Shown piece by piece: positions 1 to 40,349 of a DNA stretch of 64,000 nucleotides (position 1 is its first letter; the number at the start of each line of letters is the position of its first letter). This DNA comes from Antedon mediterranea (taxonomy: Eukaryota > Echinodermata > Crinoidea > Comatulida > Antedonidae), in assembly GCF_964355755.1 (NCBI RefSeq), contig NC_092679.1, forward strand, positions 21,669,432 to 21,733,431, written 5' to 3'. The position numbers and the translations under genes were made by a program. The notes beneath the pieces were generated by a model. The model did no database searches. It had not been told where the DNA came from and was given only the letters and a program-made list of their open reading frames with translations.

Positions 1-1598
1 TGGATGCATGAAAAATAGCCACATATACGCGAGACCTAAAAGAATCGGCCCTCATGCGTGAGACTTGCACATTAATATACTATGTTGAAGATAGCAGGTA
101 TTGCATTATGTGACCCGTAACACTAATATTTTTTACAATCTAGTATTATTAGCATAGAGCCAACTCAATATTTTGACAATTAATATGCCATAACAACAAT
201 TCATTGACAGTTATAATTGTTAACGCTTACTGACCTTTAGCCCTCAATATATTCACACATGGTAACAAAAAACTTGGACTTTGTAATTTACATATCACAG
301 TAGGGGTCAGCAATCTGTCAATATTGTAGCGTAGGTATAATAATTGTAACAGATTCTCGTGGCACCACTGGAGTGGTCCAATAATAATACCTCTCATTTG
401 TGGGCTGTGTGAGTTGAGCTAGTCTAACAATTTTACTTGTTGTAATCAAGTTAAATTGACCATGTCTATTGGAATAAACAACAATGGGGAATTAAGCTTT
501 TTGTTGGTAAGATATTGTTTGTTTTAGTTTTATATTATAAACTTATTATATCTTTTTATGAATATTGTTTCATTAAATGCTTAATCAGCTACTGAGAGTA
601 TAAATGTAGTTTTTTTATGTTTTAGATTTTTTGTAACAACAACCTGGTCCTTATCTATAGTTGGAAAATGTCCAACTTGATGTCATTGTTATTATCAACA
701 CCATAATCAATCATCAAATATCATTATCAATATCATCAGAATTTATTAACTCAGTCAGTTTTTCCACTTACAAAATTGTGTGTACATCAACATGTTTTTT
801 TTTTTGGAAGAAAATGATTTTATTATAAAATAAAACAGTAAATTATATTTTTTTTTAAAGGATGGTTTGATAAGGGTTATCTATGCATGATTTTCACAAT
901 ACATGTAGATGTTTATTGCTACTACAAAATATATAACATAGTACAGTAATTAAAACCGAAACATTAGTTATCAAAACACTATCATGTAGTTTATTTTACC
1001 GACACATAAATATTCATTTTGGTTCCAATAAAGTTTCAATATGGTTACTTTCTTCACAGCTGTGGTACTTTTCTGAAAAGTTTTTTATCTATTGATTTTT
1101 TTTTTTCTTCTTTGAAATGAAGACTACTGTATACTTGATGACAAACACAGACATATGCCATCTCCAGTGTCTTATTGAATCATTCTGGATTCATCCATTA
1201 TGTTAGTAATTACTTACAATGGAATAATCCAACTCTAGATATTTTTTTCTCAATGGAATAGTCTAAAATTGAATTTAAAAGAAAATGGTACATTCCAATC
1301 TAGGATTTGAATGTATTGAATTTTCCTCAATATATTTGTTAATATATACTGAGCGTTTACTCGCAGCTAGTTAGCTAATCAATGTGTACACCATCCAGCA
1401 GTTGATTTATATTAAGTATTTTTAGTAACAATGCCACTGCACAGTTGTATCCCACTGTTATTTAATGAATCGACGACGAGAATGCAGAATGTAATAAATT
1501 TTGATTTTATTTTAGCATACAGTATATACTACTAGACAGAGACTCGAAACTAACCGTTTTGTATAATATATTGTCTAATATTTGTCTTATTGTTTCAG
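1..1598. other. Non-coding: UGP2 5' intron or upstream flank
   Basis: AT-rich sequence with no convincing exon except the weak candidate at 462-506. It ends in a polypyrimidine-type acceptor (TGTTTCAG at 1591-1598) that opens the first recognised UGP2 exon, so at least its right part is intron. Confidence 0.7.
462..506 (+). CDS. UGP2: Weak candidate first coding exon of UGP2
   Basis: An ATG at 462 opens 15 codons (MSIGINNNGELSFLL) ending exactly at a GTAAGA donor at 507, in phase 0, which matches the phase of the next UGP2 exon at 1599. UGP2 needs an upstream exon to supply the start codon, because exon 1599-1724 has no ATG. The peptide has no recognisable similarity to known UGP2 N-termini, which are variable, so this is a positional guess only. 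The true start may lie left of the window. Confidence 0.2.
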
Positions 1599-10668
<9,070 letters not shown>

Positions 10669-10849
10669 CCAGATAAATGCCACCTGATATGCAAATGATA
10701 ATGATGAGAAAATCTGCAAGAGATTCAGTGAACAAAATCAAAAATGATTCGAACTCGGACTGTTATATGCAAATGCCCTACCGTTAAACCACTGGGTTTC
10801 ATGGTATTCTACTCATTGACAGCTGACAAGGATATTGTGGATATGCACT

Positions 10850-10968
10850 TAAGTTCTAATATGGTAGTGATGTGACCAAATATGGTAGTGATGTGGCCAA
10901 ATATGGTAGTGATATGACATCATCATGTCCATATATGGGCAGGCACATCACATTTTTTGTCACAGTAT
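10850..10968. mobile_element. MITE family A, copy 2 (ends decayed)
   Basis: Three successive AAATATGGTAGTGATRTG units followed by CATCATCATGTCCATATATGGGC; the terminal AGCTCTG repeats are lost. Lies in the UGP2-CIT spacer. Confidence 0.65.
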
Positions 10969-11342
10969 ATATGATACACAAAACATTGGTACTTTAGAAC
11001 AACATGACAGTGTATAACCTGCAGTGTCAAATCTTTTTTATTCTATAAATAACAAATTTTAAATATTCAAATTATTTATATAAATTCTATGTACAAAGAA
11101 TATTGCAAAATACATTGACGACAAAATTAGTGATATCAAATTCTTCAAGCGGGTTTTACCGCTTTTGCCCCTTTACGTAGTAGGTTTATGAATTCTATTA
11201 TGAATTTAAAAATGTATGTATTATAATTATTTGATTGCTTTATTCTACTGCTTTTATTAGTGATACAATTTTTTATTATATTATCATTGACAATTGGTAT
11301 AATTCAAAAGAAATTATAAAGCATTGTACAATTATGGAAATG

Positions 11343-11415
11343 ATGTCATAGGTTTGAACCAGCAACCTTTAGCTTAAAGGTCGAGTGCCATACCATTAGT
11401 TCCAGATGTCACTCA
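11343..11415 (-). mobile_element. tRNA-like SINE relic (reverse)
   Basis: On the minus strand: GGAACTAATGGTATGGCACTC (A-box region) and GCTGGTTCAAACCTATG (B box). UGP2-CIT spacer. Confidence 0.4.
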
Positions 11416-11833
11416 TACCTTCTTCATGTTACCCTGATACAGTATTATATATTTATATACATATTATAATTATTTTTAAATTAAAAATAATGTATTCAAC
11501 TCATTGGTTTTGGGATAGTTAATTTGGTATTTGTTTACAATGACAAATTAAAATAACAACATTATTAAATTGGGCTTGTAGTTTTTGTTTAATTATTTTA
11601 ATGGTTGAGAACTGAGGAATTTGCTCGCCCTGCATGCATAGATCAGCTCTGCGCAACTGTAAATGCACCTTCTATACATTTATATTTGATGACGTATGGT
11701 TACAATTATTTCATAACTTTATTTGTAACATCATCAGATTAAATTGAATTAAAAAATGATTTAAGCACCCATAGTCAAATACTATATGCACCATTCAACA
11801 CAAAACTTGATCATTCATTAAGCACGGAAGCCG

Positions 11834-11839
11834 AATAAA
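11834..11839 (+). terminator. Possible UGP2 poly(A) signal
   Basis: First clear AATAAA downstream of the UGP2 stop on the + strand. It is supported only by sequence and position; no transcript evidence is available. Confidence 0.3.
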
Positions 11840-12224
11840 AAGTGTACTGTAATCAGTACAACTCCATAATAGAGCCAATGGTAACTTCATACTTGTTCTA
11901 TGGGCCGTGATTAATGCATCTATTGTAATCTTTTAAAAAGCCTTTAGAGCACAAAAGAGTGTAGAGAACCGAGCATTTCTCTCTCATGCATGACTGACTC
12001 CGCTGAACTTCAGAAAACTGTAAGTGCGCCCTCAATATCACCTTGTTTATAATGATAAACTTGGCGGAATATTTTGAATTTGTACGGTGACAAACTGGTC
12101 GAGTTCAGTCATAAAATATGATATTTTAACAAGTATGGTGATTGTAAATAAGTTATCAACTACATAAATTGTTTCTCATATTTGTTTTCTCTTAATTGTT
12201 CACATAATTAATTAGTTAGACATA

Positions 12225-12385
12225 CAGGTGAGGCTAGAAGTAGACACTAGACTAGGCTGTAGCCTACAGTGTTAGTCCTAGGCCTACTATCTAGGCTACT
12301 AGCTGGCTAAATAAGAGGCCTGGAGGCTAGACCAACACTGCTAGGCACCACTTCCCGGCCGGTAGGGCCAGGCCTAGCTAAGAAG
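12225..12385. promoter_or_regulatory. TAGGCCTA-rich block upstream of CIT
   Basis: Dense GGCCTA/TAGGCC/CTAGGC words, including TCCTAGGCCTACT, GAGGCCTGGAGG and CCAGGCCTAGC, sit 0.5 kb upstream of the CIT start codon. The base composition is clearly more GC-rich than the surroundings. The CIT first exon has an acceptor at 12828-12829, so a 5' UTR exon and promoter must lie upstream; this block is the best candidate. Function is inferred. Confidence 0.35.
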
Positions 12386-12848
12386 GAAACTAGCATCTAT
12401 GCCTACTCTAGTACTATACTCGCTATATAAACTATTACTATGACAGAATATTAGTACTGTATAATTAATTTCAGTTTTAAAGTAAATCATTCTTAATAAA
12501 ACATGTCTGTATGATGGGCCTGTAGAAAATATAATTGATAAAAAATACACACACACACAATACAGTAGGTCTAGCCTAAGAAAAACCCCAAAAATCAGAG
12601 TTTATTTGACAATAATCATGTTTTACCGAGGTTACACATGCCATGGATGGCATAATTTTGCATAATTTGTACAGTATATGCATTCCCATTGATTATCTCT
12701 ATTACCATCATTTCTGTAATAATATTAATAATACAGTACTACAATTTACGAATGCTCTGTAGACTAGTATTAGTACTTGAATTTGATCATATAGTACACA
12801 CAAATACATTATTTTCTGTTTTTTTACAGTAAGTAGATTCAAAACAAC

Positions 12849-32914
<20,066 letters not shown>

Positions 32915-33121
32915 TCAAAAATTTAATTATTTCAGCAGATTACTATATTTCAGAGCTAGTGAAGCCATTGGTTTTTTAATTTTTTGGGGTGGGGGGTGGT
33001 GGGGATGTTGTTTCACAGAAAACACCGAGTATGGTGGAGGTTGTAGATTAGTTTTCAGACAGGGCTGTATTTAAATTGCCTGGTGGTAATTGAATTATAA
33101 TTAAATCCCAGTCTACACATA

Positions 33122-33253
33122 AGTTCTGTCTACACTATCAACTTTATGTGACAAAAAAATGTGATGTACCCATATATGGACATGATGATTTCATATCACT
33201 ACCATATGTGGGTACATCACACTTTTTTGTCAAACTAGTTTGATAGTGTATCA
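33122..33253. mobile_element. MITE family A, copy 10 (right terminus lost)
   Basis: Begins AGTTCTGTCTACACTATC, has the full core and AAACTAGTTTGATAGTGTA, then stops short of CAGAGCT. CIT-TIMM9 spacer. Confidence 0.75.
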
Positions 33254-33457
33254 AAAGAATGTCTGAAATTGTATTATTTTTCAATTCATAAACGATACAA
33301 AAGCTTCTAACTGAATTTGACCTTTTTTTTTACCTTGTACAGTTTTTTTAATAATTATTTCTACTTCAAAATGAATTGATTGATAAGGAACAATTTCAAC
33401 AGAAATTAATTTCGGTGGCTGTAGATTGTAGTTATTTTTGATCAAACATCTTCCCAA

Positions 33458-33474
33458 AATAAATTTAAAATAAA
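33458..33474 (+). terminator. Possible CIT poly(A) signals
   Basis: Two AATAAA hexamers, at 33458-33463 and 33469-33474, lie 0.55 kb past the CIT stop. Assignment is by position only. Confidence 0.4.
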
Positions 33475-33647
33475 TATTCTAGCTAGGTATGTGTGTGCTA
33501 TAGAATATTACTAATCAACTGTACAAAAATTATACTGTAATAAAAATTATACAAAAACCATATCTTGAATGTATCATTTAATAATTTTTACATAATATGA
33601 TAAATGCAAGAAATAAGAAATGTAAATAACAATCTTTATAGTCCTAA

Positions 33648-33740
33648 AGCTTGGTTCCCACGACGGATACAATGACATCAGCACAACGCAAGTGAGTTGA
33701 GCATGTAGTATTTGATCAAATCACTTGTGCTCACATCCTT
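33648..33740. mobile_element. MITE family B, partial copy
   Basis: Begins TAAAGCTTGGTTCCCACG and carries a degraded ACAACGCAAGTGA word; the right half is lost. Confidence 0.5.
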
Positions 33741-33917
33741 TCATTTAAGAAATGTCTTAAAACTTGTAAGCTTGGTTAAAACATTACTGTACACCAACCC
33801 AATACAGCATATATAGGTCACCCATTCAATACTGATCCAAATCCCTATATTTTACAGTTATTTCACTGTACCACCCCTATTAAAGGGACACTCCTATTCA
33901 GGGCACACACTTTACAA

Positions 33918-34023
33918 AGCTCTGTCTACACTTAAACGTAATGTGTCCATACAGAAAATGGACATGATGTCATATCACTACCATATTTAGGCAAATCACA
34001 CATTGAGTGTAGACAGAGCTTAA
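33918..34023. mobile_element. MITE family A, copy 11, inserted in a GGGGACAC-type repeat
   Basis: Element 33918-34020 with AGCTCTG/CAGAGCT ends. To its left is a GGGGACAC-type repeat broken off after GGGCACACACTTTAC, and to its right that repeat resumes with TGTCCCTTAATAGACGTTCTAC, so the MITE is the younger of the two. Confidence 0.7.
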
Positions 34024-34140
34024 GAATGTGTCCCTTAATAGACGTTCTACTGTATATCCATCCAGACACTTTGTTGTGTGGCTAAATGATGTCCATGGTA
34101 TCCACTTCTACAATTTGTTAATAATTTTCTAGGTTTTTCT

Positions 34141-34628
34141 TTAACTTAAAAGTTTCTTTTGTTGAGCTGCGACTAGACCTTCATTTTGTTGTATTTGATA
34201 TTCCTGAAAACGCTGTGAAATCCTCTGGGTCATTTTAAGGTATTTATCCATACATCTATTTGCACAAGATTTCTGAAAATTAAAAATATTTAAATCAATT
34301 AAGGGCTTTGTGGTCTATAAAGATGGTTGATACACTTTTTCTGCTTTTATTACTGTACCATACCTCACTATCTGTAACTTTGCGATTTGAAAAATCTTTT
34401 ACACAATCTAGAAAACAGCGTTCTGTTAATTGATTATATGATGATAAAAAATCCTTGAACTGTAACAAAAAAAAAATGGGTGAGCCTGAGGCAATTGAAA
34501 TTGTAATAATATCATAATTACGTAGTCATAACATCGGCTCACAAACAACATGCACTGCTAAACATGCTGATTTTTTTTACCTGTTTTATTTCCATTTGTT
34601 GCTGTTGCTGAAGTGCTGCTGTTGCCAT
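34141..34628 (-). CDS. TIMM9: Mitochondrial import inner membrane translocase subunit Tim9
   Basis: Tim9 pairs with Tim10 in a hexameric chaperone of the mitochondrial intermembrane space that escorts carrier and other hydrophobic precursors. Three minus-strand coding exons, 34581-34628, 34364-34459 and 34141-34272, join in phase 0 (48+96+132 nt) into 91 aa; human TIMM9 has 89. Both CX3C motifs are present, CFLDC at residues 31-35 and CANRC at 51-55, along with the family signatures CVKDF and [22 protein letters not shown] (shown here as two blocks: [22 protein letters not shown]). The N-terminus [11 protein letters not shown] is glutamine-rich. It is invisible in long-ORF searches because each exon is short. 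It lies head-to-head with TALPID3, so a shared promoter is likely. Confidence 0.95.
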
Positions 34629-35232
34629 TTTGTTATCAATTTATGAAACAAACTAAATTAGAAAAATATCCTAATAATATTTATGCGATTTTGATTCAAT
34701 ATCTTGCGTAAATATCATCAGCACAAAGCTGAAACCTGAAAAAAATAATTTAATAATAATAATTATCATATTATTGCCAATTGCTGGATTACTAATATTA
34801 GATGATCAGATACAAACAAGACCATATCAAATATTTTTTACAGCAGTAGCCTAGGCCTATCTTTTATGAAGGCTAAATCTACGACTAATTTCGGTTTGTG
34901 GTCCCCGACCTATATAGGCTATAGGCCTAAAACGGAAGACTAGGCCTAGACTCGCTCTCTCTACTCAGCAGCAGGGCCGTGTGGTTGCGGTTGTCATAAA
35001 TGCTAGCCTACCTACTACACCCTGTCTTGCTGGCCTAGCTAGCAGCATTATGAGGACTAGGCTAGGCATATGCCTACCTGTAACTCTTAGATTCGTTTAT
35101 GCAATCTCAGTGATACGAACAGTTACATATCAGTATAAAACGCCATTTAGTTTTCAAATAAACCAATAATTCATTACATTATTTCCGTTTTTACACAGCA
35201 AAAAAACATGTGAATTAAAAAATTTACTTACA
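34629..35232 (-). other. TIMM9: TIMM9 5' UTR with one intron
   Basis: Reading the minus strand, a good acceptor (TTTTTTCAG, + strand 34736-34744) precedes the start-codon exon, which then runs 34735-34581. A consensus donor ACT|GTAAGT lies at 35226-35231, so a non-coding first exon probably ends at 35232 and starts within about 100-200 bases to the right. Splice-site based inference. Confidence 0.5.
34850..35065. promoter_or_regulatory. TAGGCCTA-rich block in the TIMM9 5' intron
   Basis: Contains CCTAGGCCTATC, CTATAGGCCTAA, CTAGGCCTAGAC, CTAGCCTACC and CTAGGCTAGGCA within 215 bases, a repeat of the word cluster found upstream of CIT. It lies between the two proposed TIMM9 5' exons. Regulatory role is inferred from the repeated association with gene 5' ends. 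Confidence 0.3.
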
Positions 35233-35439
35233 GTGGAGAAAATAAAAACAAACTAATTATTTACATGTTTGATCGACGAGGGCGCCCTTTGCAAACAGTA
35301 AACTGGGCAAAAAGGCATTAAATTTGAATAGCTGCAGCGCGACGACGAACTCTCTAAAAAGCACTTTTTAGTGTCTTATAAAATTAATTCATGGTTAAGT
35401 ACGTAGTTATACTTTTATATTAACAACCTTGTTGTAGAC

Positions 35440-35840
35440 AATGTTATATTATCCTAGTTAGAGGCCTATGTTAGTTAGAACGGCCTAACTAAACTTAGGG
35501 CCTATTATAGCATAGGCCTACTACTAGACTAGGCCCTAGAACTAGTAGTACTAGGCTACTACTATCTAGTACCCGCTAGGCCTACTCAGTCAGGCAGGGT
35601 GGGTCGTGACAATGACAAGACATGCATGATGAAGGTATCTCAATGGGAGATGGCCTAGACTACTAGACTAGAAGTTGCCTGGTCCTCTATTTCGCAAGTT
35701 AGTAGCCCTACGGTGTGTAGGTATAGGTAGGCCTACGGGCGGAAGCTGTATATCACGGTATAATTGCTACCCCCAGGCCTAGGTTCTGCTGGCTGGAAAG
35801 AAGCGGTTGGGATATACTATATTTTAGCCTACCTTTGGCC
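35440..35840. promoter_or_regulatory. TAGGCCTA-rich block at the TIMM9/TALPID3 divergent promoter
   Basis: A second dense cluster: GAGGCCTATG, GGCCTAACTAA, GGGCCTATT, ATAGGCCTACTAC, CTAGGCCCTAG, CTAGGCCTACTC, GTAGGCCTACGG and CCAGGCCTAGG. It sits between the TIMM9 first exon and the TALPID3 acceptor at 35941-35942. The bidirectional promoter should lie between about 35.25 and 35.94 kb. Confidence 0.35.
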
Positions 35841-35983
35841 AATAGAATAGTTAAAATGTGTTTTTAGTTTTTCCCTACTCTATTTTATATGAATTACTTC
35901 TTAATCTTATAATTATATCATTATTTTATTGTAAAACTCTAGGCTTACTGGACCAACTTTAGCAATACGCATTGAAGAACAAT

Positions 35984-38879
35984 ATGGACACCCTTTCACT
36001 GAATAATTCAGCTGACGTCGGTAACCAAACATCAAACAGTTCTACAGCAAGTGAAATATTAATCAGGTCTACACAAATAAATCTTCCGTCGTATCCTGGC
36101 CATCAACTACCAACCAGCAGAAATATTGATACATCTGGATCCAGCCAATCTAGTAATGGTTCACAGCGTGTCAGGATCAAGGCTAAATATCTCAGAGAAG
36201 TGCCATCGCCATTTGACAATGCGGATAATGCTGTAGAAGAGCTGAGTATTCCTCCTGCCCTTGTTAGAGCTGCCACACCAAAAGATCCAACATTAGACAG
36301 AAGGGTGTCACCAGTTGATCGAGAGAGGCGATCACCAACGGAAAGAGCATCACCAGTTGACAACAGACTAAGGGTGCCATTGATAGATCAACCAGTGTCT
36401 TATGCTGTGTCGTCTGGACGGAATGTCTATGCAAATGAAGGTAACACATTGTGGAAAAGTTTCATCGGATTTCAATTAAATATATATAAATAATTTTTAG
36501 GTAAATCCTTATTTGGTCAGGTGGTCACTCCCTGTCCAAAACTCCTCCGGTAGACGAACATTTTAATTACAAACATATATAAGGATTTAGAACAATATTA
36601 ATTGATTATGTTGTTTGCTATTTGTAATAGTTTACTCCAAACTAAAAAAAATTGTGTGAGTTAAGTTCTTGTAATTTATAAACACCTTTGTATTTTTTAG
36701 GTGGTCATCATCGCCCCAATATAAAGGTATGTAAAGTGTTTGTCTTTCATTTCTTAAATGTTTTTATAAATTGTATCAAACTTTACCATAAAAGACAAAT
36801 GTCATGGCACAACATTTCTAAGTCATGTTTCAATTTAATTGTTTTTCATATTTTTTAAGGGTGCATCAGATTCAGTACTGGTTCAAGGACGACAAAACCA
36901 ACATCAGCTGTTCACTTGGCAACCACAATCAGATACCACTGTTGTTAAGATAACAAAGTATGAACCAGGTCAACGAAGGAAGGTCATAAAAGAAAGTCTT
37001 GGAAAAAAGTATGTCAGTTAAGTACCATATTTGGGCATATCACTACCATATTTGGGCACATCACAATGTTTTTGTCAAACTAGTTTGATAGTGTAGACAG
37101 AGCTTAAAAAATCATTTTTAATTTGTTTATGTTTACTCTTGTTAACCCCAAGTAATATATTTTTTCTCCTAAACTCTAGACAAGACAGCAAAGCCCCAAT
37201 CAAACGGTACATCCAGCCAAATTTTGTCAACCCCAAGTCTACAGGAAGTGAAAGCGATGGAGCTGCAAAGGTAGCCAATGATGTTACTACAGTAGCTGCG
37301 ATGACGGCTGCAGCTGTTGCAGCTACAGCTCCATTTCTCAAGGTAGTAACACCCCGTTTTTTATCTTTGATGTTTGTGAATGTGACACTTCTTTAGTGCA
37401 ACTAATTGGCTAATTATGTGCTCTGTCCATCTTTTATTAGAATACATAGCGCCCTCTATATCAACTGAAATTATTATAACGCCATCTATTATTTGGTCAT
37501 GCTTTTATAAAGTTACCCCACATTTAATGTTTCAAACTTGGAACCTCTAGAATATACCTTCTCTTTTGGCCCCTGCTTTGTATTAAAGTTACCAAAAATG
37601 TCATTATTACAACTTGGACCCTCTCTGAAATATACCTTTTTAAAGCTTTGTCTACACTATCAAACTAGTTTGACAAAAAAAGTGTGATGTGTCCAAATAT
37701 GCTGGTGACATACCAAAATATGGTAGTGATATGACAATCATCATGTCCATATATGGACACATCACATTTTGTTGTCAAATAAAGTTTAATAGTGTAGACA
37801 GAACAACTAGTCATCTAAAGATCTTGTGCTCTGTTTTATGTTATGTTAATTCTGTTTAAAATCATATTTTATTTACATCTAGTCCCAGTCAGACTTGGAG
37901 ATAAAAATTAATGGAATACTAGAAAAATTAAACTCGCTCAAAAATCCAGTTATAAAAGAACAACCTTCATCAAAGACTGACAATGACATTGAGAGAAGGT
38001 TGCACGAAATGGCAGATGTCCGTCTACAACAGATGGAAAGAATTCAACAACAGCAATTGGAATGGCAGGTATGTTGTTTGATATTGGTCAGATGTTTTTG
38101 TATATTGAGAACATCATAAAAGATTTTGCGAGTAATTCTCGAGTGAGAATCGAACCCTGAACACCTGACCAATTACTCAACTCCCTGACCGCAGAGCTAC
38201 TAATTAGTTAATTATCATCTTGTTTGATATTCATTGATATATCAGCTGAATTGTTATCTGGTTATCCCTCATATTTGTTTCTTTATTACCTCTTACGTTT
38301 TATTTTAAAGACACGATTGATGACACAAATGCCAACAAATGTTGATCACAACCAAAACTATTACACCAATACCGAACCATCTACGCAATCTCACCGCTAC
38401 CCAGCTCCCAATATACATTCTGCCATCACGGTACCAAGCCATCTCAACCCTACAGGATCAAGAGACTACATGGTACCAGACAACCAACCACCGCCGGTAG
38501 TGAAGTACCAACTGGCAACACCGATACCAGAACCAACGAAAAAGACAATGATTCGAAATACACACTCGACGCAGACGTCACCTCTTGACACTCCAGCGCC
38601 AAGGAGAAGACCGCCTCTCCCGATATCCAAAGACTTACAACCACGTACAAGTTCGTAAAAATTATAAAATATCATTTTATTTAATACCTCAACTGAGACA
38701 AAAATTTCATAATTTCAGGCTGATGACAAAAGTTTCATAATCTTCAATATTTTTTTAAAAGGTCGAGGTCTATTAGAAGAAATATTACGGAAAGATGCTG
38801 TGGGTAATGATTCGGTCCAAGAAATCAATGAATCCAAGGATGGCAGTCCTCAATTAAACCACAATAAATACATGCAAAA
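35984..38879 (+). CDS. KIAA0586: TALPID3 (KIAA0586) N-terminal part; 3' exons not found
   Basis: TALPID3 is a centrosomal protein needed for ciliogenesis and Hedgehog signalling. Seven exons join in phase: 35984-36440, 36701-36726 (26 nt), 36860-37008, 37180-37342, 37883-38068, 38311-38650, 38762-38879, giving 479 codons plus two bases. Family landmarks in order: an Ala-rich block AAAVAATAPFLK, followed directly by SQSDLEIKINGILEKL (human has a similar AAVAAT...DLEAKVN transition), the Gln-rich coiled coil RLQQMERIQQQQLEWQ, then SPLDTPAPRRRPPLPIS (human SPLETPAPRR) and GLLEEILRKD. The start ATG has an in-frame TAG 24 bases upstream within the exon, and a UTR acceptor at 35941-35942. Human TALPID3 has about 1530 residues; everything after the last good donor at 38880 is missing here. 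TIMM9 adjacency supports the identity. Confidence 0.85.
36701..36726 (+). CDS. KIAA0586: TALPID3 microexon
   Basis: A 26-nt exon between a TTTTTTAG acceptor and a GTATGT donor. It supplies GGHHRPNIK when joined in phase (1+2 bases) to the previous exon, and both flanking exons stay in frame. Confidence 0.7.
37019..37107. mobile_element. MITE family A, copy 12 (left half lost)
   Basis: Starts inside the core about ten bases after the donor of TALPID3 exon 3 and ends GTAGACAGAGCT followed by TAA (37105-37107). It makes up half of this 171-bp intron. Confidence 0.75.
37641..37804. mobile_element. MITE family A, copy 13
   Basis: Begins AGCTTTGTCTACACTATC after TAA; core with ATGGTAGTGATATGAC; the right end is damaged (GTAGACAGAAC). 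TALPID3 intron 4. Confidence 0.75.
38124..38212 (-). mobile_element. tRNA-like SINE relic (reverse)
   Basis: Minus strand: TAGTAGCTCTGCGGTCAGGGAG (A box) ... TGTTCAGGGTTCGATTCTCAC (B box). TALPID3 intron 5. Confidence 0.5.
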
Positions 38880-39310
38880 GTAAGTACAACTTTGTCTATG
38901 TCAGTTTTATGAAATTTGTATTATGTATAGATTGAAACATTTTTAATAGCGAAAATAAAACAAACAATTGAATGTTTTTCTTTAAAATTTATTATAATTT
39001 ACTATGTGAGGTGTATCAGCTGTTTGTATTGCATGTCAGCTGTTTCATTTTCACAAGAACAGTTTTGGTTTATAAAGCAATCGAATCTATATTCACTCGC
39101 TTCTTTGTCTATCAAAGTTAAGCATTTGGTTTGAGTTGGTCTGCGTTCGAACGTAACATAACGCTTCTTTGGATTTACTTCTTTAACCTATCGGAGTTAT
39201 GTCGGAGGTACATCAGAGTTATATTGGAGTTAACTAGTTCTATGCACGCTTAACTCCAGTGTGTTTAGACACACTTATACTAAGATTAGAACCAAATAAA
39301 AAAATAAAGA

Positions 39311-39420
39311 TAAAGCCCTGTCTACACTATTAAACTTTATGTGACATGATGATGTCATATAACTACCATATTTAGACACTTTTTTTGTCAAACTAATTTG
39401 ATAGTGTAGACAGAGCTTAT
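39311..39420. mobile_element. MITE family A, copy 14, last copy in the window
   Basis: Element 39314-39417, AGCCCTGTCTACAC to GTAGACAGAGCT, core shortened. Left flank TAA, right flank TAT. No further copy is seen between here and 64,000. Confidence 0.75.
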
Positions 39421-40168
39421 AGGCTGACAGCGCCTTGAAATAAAAGTTCACAGAAGAGCAAATGAGAAAGCCAACATACTGAAACATGTGAGCTAGTGTA
39501 TAAAATCCTTCACAGGTAGGCAAGCGGTTGGACTATACCATTTTCATAAATAAAAAGTACAGCAATCTTTGAAGTGAGCCCTCTACACTTATACTTTTGT
39601 ACTGGTATTCTGTACAGCGTATTCAATCCACAACTATAAATACAAATTTTTGTCACATATTTGATTTATACAGTATTACAATACAGCATATTTCATACAT
39701 TTCTCTGAAAAACCAAGAGTTATTTACCAAAATAAACTGCAAATAAGGCCACCTGAAAAGAAAAAAGTTGTCAAAATATCCGAGTACAATTTCTACAAAT
39801 AGCTTTGAAATGAGACTTTCCCAAAAATCAGAGAAGCTATTTCTGATTCGGATCAAAAAAATTGTTTTCTGACCCTAATTAATAAATTATACATAATAGG
39901 AAACTTTACAAATGAGAACAATTGCCAGTTTATGGAGGTGGAGTTTAGTGTGTGAGAAAGTAAAGTACGTAAATAAATAGTTCAGTGGAGCTTCGCTTGG
40001 TACTGGGTTCAAATCATGTCGATTTGCGTAGATGTTTATGAAGAAAACCTGCGACATTTTTGCAGTGAATTGATTGGGATAGCGTAAACAAAATCTCCCA
40101 ATTGGCAAAAAGAGATAATGTGCAGGGGAAAATCTTTAAGCTCAGATTAGACAAGAAATATTTCTTAC

Positions 40169-40349
40169 TTAAGCGTGGTTCCCACTAGCGACGCAACACA
40201 AGGACGTAACGCAACGCAAGTGAATTGACCACAAGCGATGGCTTATTCGCTTGTGGTTGCTAACTGTCTATAACTTTGCTTGTCATTGGTTAAAACGCTT
40301 GCGTTGCGTTTACGTCCTTGCGTTACGTTCTAGTGGGAACCAAGCTTTA
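40169..40349 (-). mobile_element. MITE family B, copy 2 (full length, opposite orientation)
   Basis: 175-bp element 40172-40346 flanked by perfect TTA direct repeats (40169-40171, 40347-40349). It is closely similar to 7518-7696 but reversed. Confidence 0.85.

Larger units (their letters stand above)
10669..12829. other. UGP2 3' flank and UGP2-CIT spacer
   Basis: No coding exon is visible. A possible poly(A) signal AATAAA lies at 11834-11839, 1.17 kb past the UGP2 stop. The spacer holds a degraded copy of the short palindromic MITE (10850-10968), a reverse-strand tRNA-like SINE relic (11343-11415) and a TAGGCCTA-rich stretch (12225-12385) just upstream of CIT, where the CIT promoter and 5' UTR exon probably lie. 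Confidence 0.6.
32915..34140. other. CIT 3' flank, tail-to-tail spacer with TIMM9
   Basis: CIT (+) and TIMM9 (-) converge here, 1.2 kb apart at the coding level. The spacer holds CIT 3' UTR, one truncated and one intact copy of the short palindromic MITE (33122-33253, 33918-34020), and a decayed copy of the second MITE family (33650-33740). No clear minus-strand poly(A) signal for TIMM9 was found. Confidence 0.6.
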
